A stretch of 64,000 nucleotides of DNA from positions 58,199,563 to 58,263,562 of the forward strand of contig CM059972.1 in the NCBI GenBank assembly GCA_030490835.1, read 5' to 3'. Under the pieces are notes generated by a model. That model had not been told where the DNA came from. It made no database searches and saw only the letters and a program-made list of their open reading frames with translations. Both the position numbers and the translations under genes were made by a program. The stretch is from Annona cherimola (Eukaryota > Streptophyta > Magnoliopsida > Magnoliales > Annonaceae). Positions 32,729 to 44,790 of this stretch are shown piece by piece; the stretch's first letter is position 1; each line of letters opens with the position of its first letter.

Positions 32729-34866
32729 GAGGGAGGGAGGAGAGGGGAAGAGGGACAAAGGGCGAGAAGAATGCCAGAGAGCAAGGTATGTTGTGGAAGA
32801 CGTCTTACTTTTTTTATTCACATAGCTCTGGTTTTTCATAGTCAAGCCGGATCAGATCCTATAAGGGGGAAGCTATTTTAGCTCTTTTCTCTCCTTCCAC
32901 AAGACTCAAAATCAAGATCTTACTTAAGGGGAATTGAGTTCCTTACCACTTAGACCAATATGTGATGGTAGAGAGGTGCTACTTTTACTTATGTGTATTG
33001 CAGAAAATTAAGGACCTATCCCTGGATGTTTGTAGATTATCATCGTAATAAGGAATACCATGCAAACAAGAATAACTGCACCATTAAACTTGTGTAATAG
33101 GTAGCTTGGCAAAAATAAAAAATAAAAAATAAATCGCACTATTCGATACTGAAATAAAAGAGACACATGCATCTAATGTCACTAGATCTTACCGGACATG
33201 GCACAAAGGCAATAAAGGCATCCTTTTAACTTGCTGAGCACATTACTTGTGTATGCTTTTGATGCATGCAAGTGCCGTGGCCGCATATATACATTTCACA
33301 GACTCATGGTTGTAAGTATAATCTAAACAAAATAGCCAAAAGTTATCTGACAAAGGTACATGCCCATACGCTCAAAGGCAAGAAACAGCAGCAACCTCTG
33401 AAATCCAGGATATAAAAGCTAACCAAGGAGCTAATAATTGAAACCTAAAAAGAAAAAAGCAATAGAGCAGACAATATTAAGCATTTCAGGCACCAATAAT
33501 TCCACTTGAAATTAATAGTTTGAGAAAAAAGGGGCACCAAATGCATGAATCAAATAACTACTAATGGGAAAGGAAAGAGAAGAAATGGTGGTCCAGGAGA
33601 AGAAAACTGCCATATATGTATATAAGTAGCGTTTTTAAAAGCATTTGGGACTTTTCATGGCTTTGGTATTAAAATAGTAGTCTTGGACAACCTAGCTAGC
33701 TTAGCTAGAACAAAAAGTAGGAAAAAAAAAAGGCGGTGTGTATTATAGTTTAAAAAAGAATGGATAGAGATTTCAGTCCCCAAATGGACAGTTGTATTTT
33801 TGCAAGTTTCTGAGCTCAAAGTTCCAGGGTTCCAGCTGCCTCATGTTTTACCGAAGCTGGCAACAAATTCTTTTGAGGGACTGACACACAAATTTCTTTT
33901 CCTAAAAATGTAAAAAGAGGTGGTGGAGGAGCGTGAGGAGCGACGAGAAGAAGATGCTGAAAATCATGCAGTGACTGACGTTTACATCTTCAGAACAGTT
34001 TCTATCCTCGTTTGGAAAATGACACTGGAACTCTCCCTTCTTTCCCTCTGCTGTAACGTCTAGCCAGCAAATTGATCTCTGCCAGACAAATGAGAGAGAG
34101 AGAGAGAGAGAGAGCCGCAGCTATCACTTTTTTGACTGTGAAGACTAGGGTTTTGCCAGCGAAGGAGGAAACGTTAATATTTTCAAGTGCCTGGGTTCTT
34201 AAACAAGTGTTTATATTTTCAAAAGAGCATTCACGTATGTCAGAGATGTTCCTGGCACTTGCTAGGGTTTTTCTAATTAGTTTGGTCTAATGGGGAAATG
34301 GGGTTAAAAGAAAGAAAAAGAGGAGAGACTGCAGATAATCTTTCTTCTTAATAAATAAATAAAAAATTTTAAAGACAAAATAAAAAAAAGATTCTATTTC
34401 TTTCAGTTGAATAATATTGATATTTTATAAGCCTCAGGCTGTTGGAAAGGATACACATGAAATAAACAAAGAGAGAAACCTCATGAATGTGCATAAAATT
34501 ATTGTCCTCTTTCTACATACATCACATCTACAAATCAGTACAAAACCACATGATCAGAGTGAAAATAAGATGATGAAAAGGGAGGAAAAAACAGCAAATG
34601 GTTTATACATATGTATTTTCTTGGATCCACTAACCTGAAGAAGTTTATGATCTCTTGCTACCTACTTCCACATTAAAATGATCAGTCGTACAAATTCGGC
34701 GAGGGAAGAAATACTGATCATTGTCCCATCATAGGAAAACAATCTTCTTATTCTTATTCCTTTCTAGGTAAGGTAAGTCATTGTTAACACTCAAATACAT
34801 AAAAATCAGACCTCCCGGGACTTACAAATTGGCAATCTTCTCATTCCAATCCATATAAATCATCCA
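32470..34866. other. 3' flank of the AHL gene
   Basis: No coding region is supported. The last ~200 bp (34660-34866) are the probable AHL 3' UTR. Segments at 33.5-34.3 kb look less decayed than typical TE DNA and may be conserved flank, but I see no miRNA-like hairpin or gene. Contains GA microsatellites at 32690-32721 and 34087-34113. Confidence 0.4.
32690..32721. repeat. (GA)n microsatellite
   Basis: About 32 bases of GA dinucleotides after a 30 bp direct duplication (TGATATTTGTTTGTGA at 32641 and 32671), then a G-rich tract. Confidence 0.9.
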
Positions 34867-35751
34867 TCATGTGAATGGTGGCCTTGAAGCATTTCCGCCC
34901 CATCCATACACATCCCCTGGAAACTGATAATTCACACCCAAATTATAGAAAGGAACAGCCCCACCTCCAGCATCACCCACCTGCCCACGGCCCCCACCAC
35001 CACCGCCATTGCTGCCGCTGCCAGTGACGCCGGACGACTGCGAAGCAGCTGCCTGCTCTTGCCCAACCGCCTCCTCCTCCTCCAGCGGCAGCCGCTCGAA
35101 CACCGCATTCGAGAACGTGGCCGCCATCAGCATCACCGGTCCCGAGGCCACCAGCGGAGACACCACACTCCCGCCAGCTACTTGCCCCTGCTCCCCTGCA
35201 AGAAATATCGTCAGCCCGCCGGCTCCTGGAGGCGCAGGAGGCGGCAGCACCGTCCCAGAAAGCGACAGTATCTCGAACCTCCCCGGCAAGGTGATGAAGG
35301 CACCCGGGGGCGCTGCTGGCTGTCGGAGAGTCACGTTGGCGACAGTCCCGCTGCCTGAGAGAATGCAGACGCCCCTGCCACGGCGGCGGGCATAGCTGGA
35401 GACACATTCCACGATGTCTGTGCCGGAGGAGACTTCAAGAACATGGGATTTGAGACAATTGGGGCTATCGTGGGTGACGATGATGGGGGGCTTGGGCTTG
35501 TTTTTGGAACCGGGTGGGCGACCACGGGGGCGGCGGGGGTTGGCTGCTGCTGAGCTTGCTGGGGGTGTGTCTATGTCTGTCTTGGGCTCCTCTTGATCTG
35601 GGGAATTATCTTTCTCTTGATGATCATGATCAGCTTGGGATGTTTGCAGCAGCTGCTGATGCTGGGGTTGTGATGGCCTTTGAATAGGGAATTCAGGTCT
35701 GAGGAGAGGATGCATGAAGCGAGGTCCAGGGCCAGGTCCTAAGCCCGCCAT
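34867..35751 (-). CDS. AHL: AT-hook motif nuclear-localized (AHL) protein, clade A
   Basis: Intronless 294-residue protein starting at the ATG at 35751. The open frame runs further upstream without an in-frame ATG nearby (a GTG lies four codons upstream), so MAGLGPGPG is the likely start. Gln/His-rich region at 25-45; one type-I AT-hook at 72-90 ([18 protein letters not shown]), which binds AT-rich DNA in the minor groove; PPC/DUF296 domain at about 98-225 with GRFEIL at 157-162, the motif by which clade-A AHLs contact partner transcription factors; Gly-rich tail at 245-265; C-terminus [13 protein letters not shown]. Length and lack of introns fit the Arabidopsis AHL15-29 group, which forms trimers at chromatin and restrains growth or flowering. 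No neighbouring genes. Family certain; exact orthologue not assigned. Confidence 0.95.
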   Translation of the reverse strand: MAGLGPGPGPRFMHPLLRPEFPIQRPSQPQHQQLLQTSQADHDHQEKDNSPDQEEPKTDIDTPPASSAAANPRRPRGRPPGSKNKPKPPIIVTHDSPNCLKSHVLEVSSGTDIVECVSSYARRRGRGVCILSGSGTVANVTLRQPAAPPGAFITLPGRFEILSLSGTVLPPPAPPGAGGLTIFLAGEQGQVAGGSVVSPLVASGPVMLMAATFSNAVFERLPLEEEEAVGQEQAAASQSSGVTGSGSNGGGGGGRGQVGDAGGGAVPFYNLGVNYQFPGDVYGWGGNASRPPFT

Positions 35752-36600
35752 CCCTACATCCACTCTCTCCCACCACCGGCGTGCCAGCTTTTCTTCTTCT
35801 TCTTCTCTCTGGCAAAGGAGATTTTTTTTTTTTTTCCTTCGGGTATTCTTGCTTGATATTCGTCCTCAGAAATTCATCTTGGTGACCTGGAAACCCCCCC
35901 CCCGCCCCCACAAATCTCCAAAAGAAAAAACCAATCGATAATATCAAACACCCAAATGCCGGAAGCTGGATTTCTTCTTCCTTCCTCTTCTTGGTTTTTT
36001 CGTGCTTTAAATTCTGGCTTAGATCTCCATTTCCGCGACTCCGAAAGTCCCACAAATCTCCATAGGACAAAACCAAACGATAATTACCAAAATCCCAGGT
36101 GCGAGAAGCTGGCTAGAGAAGAAAACGATTCTCAGGCTTTTTCGTTTTTCTTTTTTTTTTGCGCCCAACACCCACCCGGTCAATGAAGAAAGACTGAGCA
36201 ATTCTACTGACCACACAAAACCCTAACCAATCTCCCCCACCTTGCAAGAGAACAGTATTGGCAAAGTAGTTAGAATAAGAGACGCAACAAGTGGAAATGG
36301 TCGGAAAGTGTTACTGTGGAGGGAGGAATGGAGGATGATTCTGGGCTGTCTGATATCGAGCTTTGGATGTCAGACAGGGGGGGTTTTGGAGACAAGAAAA
36401 GAAGTAGTCAGGCGGTGGAAAGTGTGCAGAGGTAGAGAGAGAGATGGGAAGTAAAAGCAGCAGCAATTACAAGGACAAAAGGCATTGGCAGATGCAAAGC
36501 ACACAACAACAGCAACAGGAGCAGCTCAGCTTACATACACGCAGAGGCCCCCAGTTTGAGGTGGGCCACACCCATTTCTCGAAATTTCATCTGATCCGTC
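35752..36600 (-). promoter_or_regulatory. AHL 5' leader and proximal promoter region
   Basis: Read on the minus strand this is pyrimidine- and GA-rich, with CTCTCTCTCTACCTC (36427-36441), GAAGAAGAAG and a C/G homopolymer patch (35897-35911). It has no clear TATA box. Two 15-20 bp blocks repeat inside it (TGGAGATTTGTGGG near 35913 and 36054). The transcription start, and whether a leader intron exists, cannot be set from sequence. The relative lack of TE motifs suggests retained function. Confidence 0.4.
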
Positions 36601-36965
36601 CATTTGTTTCCTAGGGTATGCATGGGTCATGCTCATCTCCAGGGTCCTGGGACCCAATTGGTTAAAGCAATTGGTGTCGTTAATTCGCACGTGTGGGTGC
36701 AACTACCATAATGAACATGCATCACCTTTTCAAATTACAATTTCCATATATATTTTAGCACTTGATGATTTGGAGTGTTCGGATGAGAACGCAATCGAAG
36801 AATTGTGAAATAATTTTTTTTCTCAAAATATAAAAAAAAAAAAGTTGTGGGGTTGTTGCATTTGGTTATCATTAAGGATTAAATTAATATATAATTAGTT
36901 TAGTCTGTAACTAGTACTCGTGACATTTTGTTAATGGAACTCACGCGTCGGGACTCGGGAGATAT
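36601..36965. other. Upstream intergenic DNA
   Basis: No feature supported apart from A/T homopolymer tracts. Confidence 0.4.
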
Positions 36966-37325
36966 ATATATATATACAGAAATATTCAGGTGCCGCATCG
37001 CTGAAATGGGCCCCACATGATCATCAAATCACAATCTACTCCACCCATTATATTTAAAATAATATATTATATTATCATACCAATTTTCATCCCAATCAGA
37101 TATGTATATGGACCCCATCTGAAAATGGTACAGATTCAACGTAATAAAATAGTTTAATGTAAATAACAACTTTAAAGTGGTTTTTTCAATATGTAAACTA
37201 TTTGCTATAAAATTTATATATAGATAAATTATTAGATAAAATTTCATTGCATTCTAATATGTGTGGGGCCTAATTTTTATCAAATGTGTTGTTGTTCCGG
37301 TGCAGTTGTGCTGCACCGAAATAGC
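36966..37325 (+). repeat. Foldback-family repeat, A-B module copy with TA flank
   Basis: Begins in ATATATATATA, then AGAAATATTCAGGTGCCGC, GGGCCCCACATGATCATCAA, the A module (CCAATTTTCATCCCAATCAG), the B module (CAACGTAATAAAATAG) and ends GGTGCAGTTGTGCTGCACCG. Very similar to the copies at 61.9-63.3 kb. Confidence 0.65.
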
Positions 37326-37574
37326 TCCTATATATGTGTGTGTGTGAGAGAGAGATTTATGAGGGTCTCGCTTGCATGCATGATGCATCCATGTGGATTA
37401 TTTGGATATTCTCAACTTCATTCCTCATGCCGAAATCCTTCAAACTTTCTAGATTTTTTTTTAAATGCAAAATTTTTAAGGCATGCATACAATTATTATC
37501 CTCAGCTTATATATTTTGTTATTATGTTTGAAGAAAATGTCAAGAAATATTCCTTTTAATTGGTGATATATTAT

Positions 37575-38345
37575 ATATTGGGGGTCCACTTCTAGTGATT
37601 TGGTGTAACCACCTTCATTTTTGAGATGTTTATAATTGATATAAAATTCAATCTATTTATTGTGTTTAACATCACTTATTTAGCTAGGAGACCAAATTTC
37701 ATCCAAGTCAAATATATGATTGGATTACATTTGTACAAATATATATATATATATATTCATGTGTAAATTAAAAAAAATGCTTAGATCCATTCACGTACGT
37801 GTTATAATATAATAGTACTTTATAAAATTATTTATCAATATAGTATTGATATTTTATATTATTTGTATGTTGAAAATGCTACTTAAAATTGATTTTTAGT
37901 ATTAAATTATTTTATTGCTTTAATTTTATATGTTTATAGATGGAGCCTATATGCAATGCGGGAATAATTCTATAATACTGGTTTCATTTCATATAATCTC
38001 TTCATTTTTGAGATAATGATGATTGACGCAAAATTCAATCCATTTATTGCATTTAATATCATTTGTTTAGCCAAAAGACCAAGTTTCATACACATCCAAT
38101 ATGTGCATAGGCTACATTTGCTCAAAAAATATATACATTCATATGTAAATTTAAAAAATTACTTAGATTCATTCACGTATATATTAGAATATAGCAATAC
38201 TTTATAGATTATTTATCCACACATTAGTGATATTTTATATGATTTAAATATTAAAAATATTACAAAAATTGATATTTAAGACTAAATCATTTTATTACAT
38301 GGATTTTGCACGTTTGTAGATGGACACATATATAGTGATACTAGA
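37575..38345 (-). repeat. Two tandem copies of the foldback-type element
   Basis: Two ~390 bp units in the same orientation, each with TTCATTTTTGAGAT, AAAATTCAATC(C/T)ATTTATTG, AGACCAA(A/G)TTTCAT, ATTCA(T)GTGTAAAT and TATTTTATTGC or close variants (starts near 37609 and 38004). They carry the inverted A module and part of the B module. Noncoding. Confidence 0.5.
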
Positions 38346-39367
38346 CAAATGAAATGATTTCTATGATAATATAAATGATACTAGATATAATAGATGAAGT
38401 AAATTTTTCATCAACTATCTCGATGTTAAAAATGAAAGAAGTTCCGCAAAAAATGAGGTTTCATAGAAACATTCTCATGTACAATAATACTAAACAAATA
38501 AAAGGATTTCTAGGATAATGTAAATAATACTAATGAAGAAAGCTACGTAGAAGTGAAGCTTTTAGATATTATTCTGGAATTTATAATCTTTATCTGCAAA
38601 TTCTCTTGTTCTTGGTAATAAAACAACATACTTTATTTTTTATTGTTTTTGTTGATTTCATTTCTCATATATGCGCCCTCTGCTTTAATTCACTTCTATA
38701 ATTCATATACGGAGCGCCATCTACTGCACCTAGTTCATTGCCTCATTTTTAAAAAAATTTTATTGTTATGTACGCCCAAGCATGGTGTTTTATATAAATA
38801 GCTTTTACATTTTATTCGAAAATTTAAAATAAACAATAAGGTATTTAATTCTCATGCATAGGCACATGAGAGATTTTTAAAACTTCAAACGAAATATTTA
38901 AAAGCATAAAATATACAAAAACCACATATACGAGAACATCAAGCTTGGCCGACATATAAAATCGAAAATTTCGAAAAAAAAGGGGGACATTGCAATGTAC
39001 CGGGTGCACTGCATCTGGGCCATTTATATACACGCACCTTGCGTTTTTGTAACACTTATGTGAAGAACGATTATAAGAATATAAAAATCCGATCCGAAGG
39101 TTGTATTTTAAATTATCCTCCATGCAGCTGACAAAATTTTTATATATATAAAAAAATTTCTGCCAACAAAAGTATGCATCATAAACCTAGCCATTTAAAA
39201 ATATACATTCCCTAATTCACGGAGTTGGTCGGTCAAGAGCTTTTCCAACCCCAAGAATGACTATGGCTTCCCAGCCAATGAATTGATATCTCAACTGCAC
39301 TGATTAATTATTTTGAACATAGGATCCAATGTTAATTAATTAGAGGCACATAAAGTTTTTGTTTAAA
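38346..39367. other. Intergenic DNA
   Basis: No gene. A diverged duplication of AAATGA..TTTCTA(T/G)GATAATRTAAAT occurs near 38348 and 38497. A short minus-strand ORF at 38845-39123 has no recognisable domain. Confidence 0.4.
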
Positions 39368-39381
39368 AATAAAAATATTTT

Positions 39382-39638
39382 GCCAGAAGAGCGGTGCTCG
39401 TCTGGTCATCGGCTGCGGAACAGGATTTCCGTTCGCAGCCGGTGCTGGATCGAATCCCATGTGGGATTCTGAACCATATTTGGGGTGGAGGGCATGTGTG
39501 GTCCCCTAGTGGTCTCCCCACTTGATTGTGGAAGCTTGTTGTCGTCTTCCATTGTAAGCTTGTTAGAATTGTCTCAAGGTTTGAATGTAATATGAATTGA
39601 GATATGATGTAAAATATCCTCCAATAAAAAAAAATAAT
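39382..39638 (+). mobile_element. tRNA-derived SINE (257 bp)
   Basis: Perfect 14 bp target duplication AATAAAAATATTTT at 39368-39381 and 39639-39652. A pol III box B, GGATCGAATCC, lies at 39447-39457 (one mismatch to GGTTCGANNCC). The tail ends with an A-rich AATAAAAAAAAATAATA. The 3' part (GATATGATGTAAAATATCC) resembles the 3' end of the SINE at 54.4 kb. Confidence 0.8.
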
Positions 39639-39652
39639 AATAAAAATATTTT

Positions 39653-40100
39653 AATAAGCTATAGATTATATTCCTTCAATCATTTTAATTTCAAAGGTGG
39701 GTTTTTAGAGAAATAGAAAATGAGAGGTGGACCCACGATGATTGCTAATTAAATCTTTTTTTTTAACATGGAAAACGTGTGTTTTTTCTGCATGAATAGC
39801 TACTATGAAGTTCATGAGTTTAATTAAAAGGTTATTTTTCGTAGGGAAAGCAATGAGAGTAGAACCATATAGCATAATAGAGGTGTTGATTACATATAGA
39901 TCATCTTCAAATATGTGTAAACTCATTGGATTGTTAAGAAAGATATTCAAAGAATTTGGAATGAATTACAGGCCCGATCCATGTTGCGGTTGTAGTGCAC
40001 AACTTAATAAATACTCTACAATTTACTTCAAAAAATTAATAAATAATAAATACGCTACAATCCATCCATGGATTATTTATTTTCTACCCATTGAGTGAAT
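39653..40100. other. Intergenic DNA
   Basis: No gene or repeat boundary supported. Confidence 0.4.
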
Positions 40101-40396
40101 GACAAAGTTCATTTCTGGCAACTGTTTAGCAAGCAATGATATATTTATAGCTAAATACTGGGTTGCATGAATGATTATTGGCAACCAACCGTGGCCTTTT
40201 CTGCTAACAACGAGTCGCAAGGAAATATTGGCCGTTTTATTTGGTTGCCAAAACATATATTCCATAAGCATATGCAGCTAAATTGCATTGATATATCATG
40301 CCTTTGCCACCAATCATTTGCAACCAAAATTTTAAAAAAAAAATTTATCAAATTTCAAAAAAAAATTATGATTACCGAAAATCACTTCTTGTAGTG
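40101..40396. mobile_element. CACTA-like element, right end
   Basis: Ends with ATCACTTCTTGTAGTG at 40396 (inverted CACTACAAGAA). The body repeats GGCAACCAACC, GGTTGCC and GCAACCAAAATTT, typical inner motifs of short CACTA-like elements here. Left terminus not found. Confidence 0.35.
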
Positions 40397-40828
40397 TCAT
40401 TAGGAATATCCACTCAATGACTGTGCAATAATCACAACCTTCTTCTGTAATAATTAATCTTTGCAGATTAGTATTATGCCAAGGAACACACCCTTCGTAA
40501 TATATTTACTATATATACAATATAAATCAATTAAGTCTAAGGGTGATTACCATTACTCTTGGATTTTATTTTTATACGTGGCCAACTTTTTTGCAACCAA
40601 ATTAAAATATTTGATGTATTTGGCCAAATGTGGTTAAATCCTAATTTAATTATAGATATTATTTGCAGTTAAATTTAATAGTTATATTAAATGTTATTTA
40701 CGATTTTATTTTATATAAAAATACGTACATTAACTAAATGTCACCATTCACAAGTAATAATTTTATAGCTAGACAATCACTTAACCACAAAATCATCTAA
40801 TATAACAAAATAAATGTTATGTTATATG
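40397..40828. other. AT-rich repeat-like DNA split by the hAT element
   Basis: GCAACCAAATTAAAATATTT and related motifs continue the CACTA-like flavour. The outer hAT-like element inserted at its right side at 40829. Confidence 0.4.
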
Positions 40829-43430
40829 TAGGGGTGCAACTCAGTATCTAGTCGGTCCAAACCCGCTCAAATTGACTTGATTTTAAAACCAAGTTTTGGA
40901 TTTTATTTTAAAAAAAATTCAAAATAGAATCAGTTTCAACCCGACCTAGGAGAAATTGAAATCAATATCAAATTTATATCTATCTAGCACCAAAACCTAA
41001 CCCATTCCAGACCCAATATTCTTCATATATTTAACGTATATTTTCTCCCAAATTCAACTTCAATTACCTTTTGACCTTGCTCTTGTGTGTGAGCAAGCCT
41101 TATGCGACCAAATAGAAAAATGTGCAAAGAGACTTCAACTAGACAACCACAACTTTTTAAACATAAATTCTCCTTTTCCATATTTGCAACACCCATAACC
41201 CCTAACCCTTTATCCCTCACCACACCTAACTCTTTGTCGCTCTCCTAGCAGCTACTTCATCTCTTCGTAGGAGCAACTACTGGGGAACATGAAAACATTA
41301 CTAGCATAAGAATATACTTCAATTTATGCAACTAAGCAAACAGAATTATGAAAGAAAATTAGTAAAACTGCTAAAATGCTATTTATTAACACTAGTAAAT
41401 TCAAAATTTACTAAAAATAGTATAAATGAAAAAAGTTTTGTAATAGTTGCCATGATGTTGGCCACTAAACTAGCTTTTCATTAATATATTATGCCTACCA
41501 TAATTCCACTCGGATCAAAGGTTATAATTACTTGAAGTTGTCTTTCTCTTTTATTGTGTAAAGACATTTTCACTTTGTGTCTTGATAATCCTACCCACTC
41601 TAGGATTTTATCTGTTTGGCGTCCTATGTCAATTATTACTACTTGTAGTAAGCCATCAACTACTATAAACTTTTTCCTCTTTCAATAAGTTGTTGGAGAA
41701 GACGACTTGCACTTACAATCGACAGCAGATCTAGTAGCCATTTTTGGCTCTGAAGAGGGGTGCTGGAATCTTGTGGCCACTGAAATCAACTACTGGCCGC
41801 CTACTACCAGATTTTTGCTTGTTGTTGTCGAATTTGGGAGGAATAGGGGCATCTCCTCTCCTGTTATTTTGCCCCTACTAGGCATTTAGTACTACTCTGC
41901 CAATTGAACCTCCTTCCTTGCCCTTTCATCTGCTATTGCTACTGAAATCCAGTTGTTGCTGTCGTGCCATCTATTGCTGCTACCAGCCGTCTATTGCTAT
42001 AGTGCCGATTCTAGGGGTGCAACTTAAGTCGAATTGTACTAAGTTTAGGTGAACCCTAATATTAAGCCTGTCGGGTTTAAGTAAACACTAACTTTGACCC
42101 TAATATTAGAATCCAAGTTCGGACCATATTGACATTAGTTTTGAGTTGAAATTTACGTTATTCCCAAACCAAAGAAAGTTATAATCTATTGATAGAAACA
42201 ATGAAGTCTTTGAATATTATAACTTTCACACTAACTAATTCTAAAATACACTTTTGATTAAAATAATTTTTTATGAGTTACACATGAATACATTTATATG
42301 ATCTATAATATCTTTAATTTTGATGAAAGTTAGACTTCTAATTAAAAGATAATGCTAAGTACAATTAATGTAGTACATTTACCATCAACAATCAAGATAA
42401 GAAAAATAAATAAAATTATATGAAATTACTACCCAAAAAAGTTTAACAAAAATGAGATTTATATATATCATAGTTAATTAGTATGTATACAATAATTTTA
42501 AAGAGTTGGTATATTTTTAATTATTTACAAATTAAATTGACGTAAATATAATAGATTTAACATTTTATGAATGAATGTAGACGATATTTATGCTCTAGAA
42601 TAGATCTTTTATAGTTTAATTAAGTTATAATTACATGAAAGCACTTTTATTATATAGTTAAAATACTTAATGCATAAATTAATATATTTTTTAACAAATT
42701 AGGAGGATATCAGGTTCGTACTAGGTTAGGTTTTGGTACTGAGTTGATGTAAATCCAGTATTGGTTTCAGTTTCTTCTGGGTTGGGTTAAAATTGGGTTT
42801 ATTTTGGAAAATTTTCAAAAAATAAAACATAAATTCGATTTTGAAACTAGGTCAGTTCGAGTGGATTCATATCGAATCGGTATCAAGTTGCACCCTTAGT
42901 CGATTCTCATCTTCTCCCTGTCATTTGCTCCTACATTGCTGCACTATTGTTGTGGCATTGTGGAGGCAGGTATAATTATTTTCCTCCCATTGCTTTATTA
43001 TCATAGTTATTCCCATTTCCCCCAATTTAATTTTACTGTCAATAATCTATCATTGAAATGCTTGAACATATGCTTGTATTTAAAATGTATGCTTGCTTGA
43101 ATGTTAGTTATTAAATGGGAATGACTAGCTAGCCATAAAACTAATTAACATGTCATTTATTTGTGTTAATATTCTACTAAAAAATTATTGCAGAATTCAT
43201 AGCATGACTTCATAATCACAGGTACTTATGCTCCAAAAATTTTCTTTTCTAGCATAGCCTATTTTTGAAATGAATAGTTTATAGGCGACCCAATACCAAA
43301 ACTAAAACCAATGTCAACCGGCTTGAGCTTGGCATCTAAGATTAGAATTAGGATTTGAGTTCATCTACTGTTAGGCTTAACGTTAAGGTTCACCTAAACT
43401 CGGTATAACCTGAACCGACTTGCACTCTTA
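40829..43430. mobile_element. hAT-like non-autonomous element, outer, self-nested
   Basis: Perfect 8 bp target duplication GTTATATG at 40821-40828 and 43431-43438. Ends are TAGGGGTGCAACTC and, inverted, TAAGAGTGCAAGTCGG. Total 2602 bp, of which about 895 bp is a second family member at 42012-42898 with its duplication. The remainder includes ~1 kb (41.02-42.0 kb) unlike the family's end sequences, with no transposase. An 8 bp duplication and TAGGGGTG ends fit hAT. Confidence 0.77.
42012..42898. mobile_element. hAT-like non-autonomous element, inner
   Basis: TIRs TAGGGGTGCAACTT and AAGTTGCACCCTTA. Flanks GCCGATTC (42004-42011) and GTCGATTC (42899-42906) agree at 7 of 8 bases. Its left end resembles the inverted right end of the outer element (CTAAGTTTAGGTGAACC) and its right end resembles the outer left end, so it is the same family inserted in opposite orientation. 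No ORF for a transposase. Confidence 0.77.
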
Positions 43431-43438
43431 GTTATATG

Positions 43439-44667
43439 TAGCTAAAAAATTAGCTTTACAAAATGAAATTATTTACATGCTAACTTCATCATCAATCTAT
43501 TTTTTTTCCAATTTCAAGTAGTTTCCTCAATTTTTCTTAAGTTTTAACTAATATATTCAGTTTGATTAGCAGCAAAAGTACAAATTAGGTGTGCTCAATC
43601 TTAACTTTACTTTTTTAAAAACTTGTTTAACCTCTTCTTTATATTAGATTAAGACAAATTCAGTTTTACTTTCATTTTTTTTAATAGATCTCAAAACAAA
43701 CTTTGAATTGATTTTGGGTCGGTATTTGGACAATGAATCAGGTTGAAAAGGTGCCAATGTTGTAGTAATTTAAAAAATTTATACTCATATCGCATCTATG
43801 ATAAATTAAAGGTTTAATGTTCTATTATTTAGTGAAAGTAAAAATACGATTATCATAACAAAGAGTTAATGAAATGTTTTTATTAATAATTTTATTTGCT
43901 ACTTTACCTGGATGAGCATGCATGTTTATCTTTAACAAAAATAACATAAACACAAATTTTGAATTATAATTAAAACTGCTCAATGAAAATTTGTAATATT
44001 ATTCTTAAAGATATAAATAATATTGATAGTACTTTTGATTTCATTGAAAAATCACGTGGATAACATAATTTCAATAACATCTATGCAATCGAAAAAATAA
44101 AAATATATCTATGTAAACAAGGCATAAAGTTAAAAGCATGTCCACATAGATCATATTCACATTAAGAAGTTATAAAGTCAAACATGTATTTAACAAATCC
44201 ACATTCACATAAACAAAGTCATATGATTTATAAAAGTATTTTGCACTTACGCAAGGTGGGGTAGATTAAGATAGGTCAAGACATGGTTGACTAACTCACC
44301 CCCAAATTTTGAAGAATGGGTATCAAATCTTCACCTGCCCCCACCCGCGAGGCAAAAATCCTTATCTTGAACTCATTTAAAAGCAGGATGGGTCTGGGTT
44401 GAGTCATAGATCAACCTAGACCTGTTTTCATACCTAAGTTTAATAGTTTTATACATTTGAATCATCATGATCATCATTATCTACTTTTTAAGGTAATAAC
44501 CATTGGATAAAAATAACCATTGGATAATGAAATACTTGAATTTTGGAGGTACAAAAATAATAAATTTCAAGCATAAGTATAATCAATTATCACTAAACAT
44601 CAATTATCCATTTTCTGATTGGTTGTTTTAGAATTTGATGCCAACTCTACAAAGGATTCGGTGATCA
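43439..44667. other. AT-rich intergenic DNA
   Basis: No gene found. Low-complexity AT sequence. TAGCTAAAAAATTAGC at 43438-43455 continues the interrupted CACTA-like repeat on the other side of the hAT element. Confidence 0.4.
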
Positions 44668-44790
44668 CACTATGAGAAAATTTATGCTATATGGCAACCT
44701 TTTATAGCAAAATTTAATTTGGTTGTATTTGGTATTAAATACAGCTAAGTCTGATATTAATTACAGTCAACATTTTATTATTATTTGTAA

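Noticed and set aside
33560..34060. Possible miRNA precursor or conserved noncoding RNA near the AHL 3' flank
   Set aside because: No extended hairpin or known mature miRNA could be recognised by reading both strands.
34973..35407. Long open frames on both strands over the AHL gene
   Set aside because: They lie in other frames of a GC-rich coding region; only the minus frame with AT-hook and PPC motifs has domain support.
35752..35763. GTG start giving a 298-residue AHL
   Set aside because: GTG is not a normal start in plant nuclear genes; the ATG at 35751 is four codons downstream and family-like.
39447..39457. tRNA gene suggested by box B (also at 54471)
   Set aside because: No cloverleaf or acceptor stem; A-rich tail and target duplications show these are SINEs.
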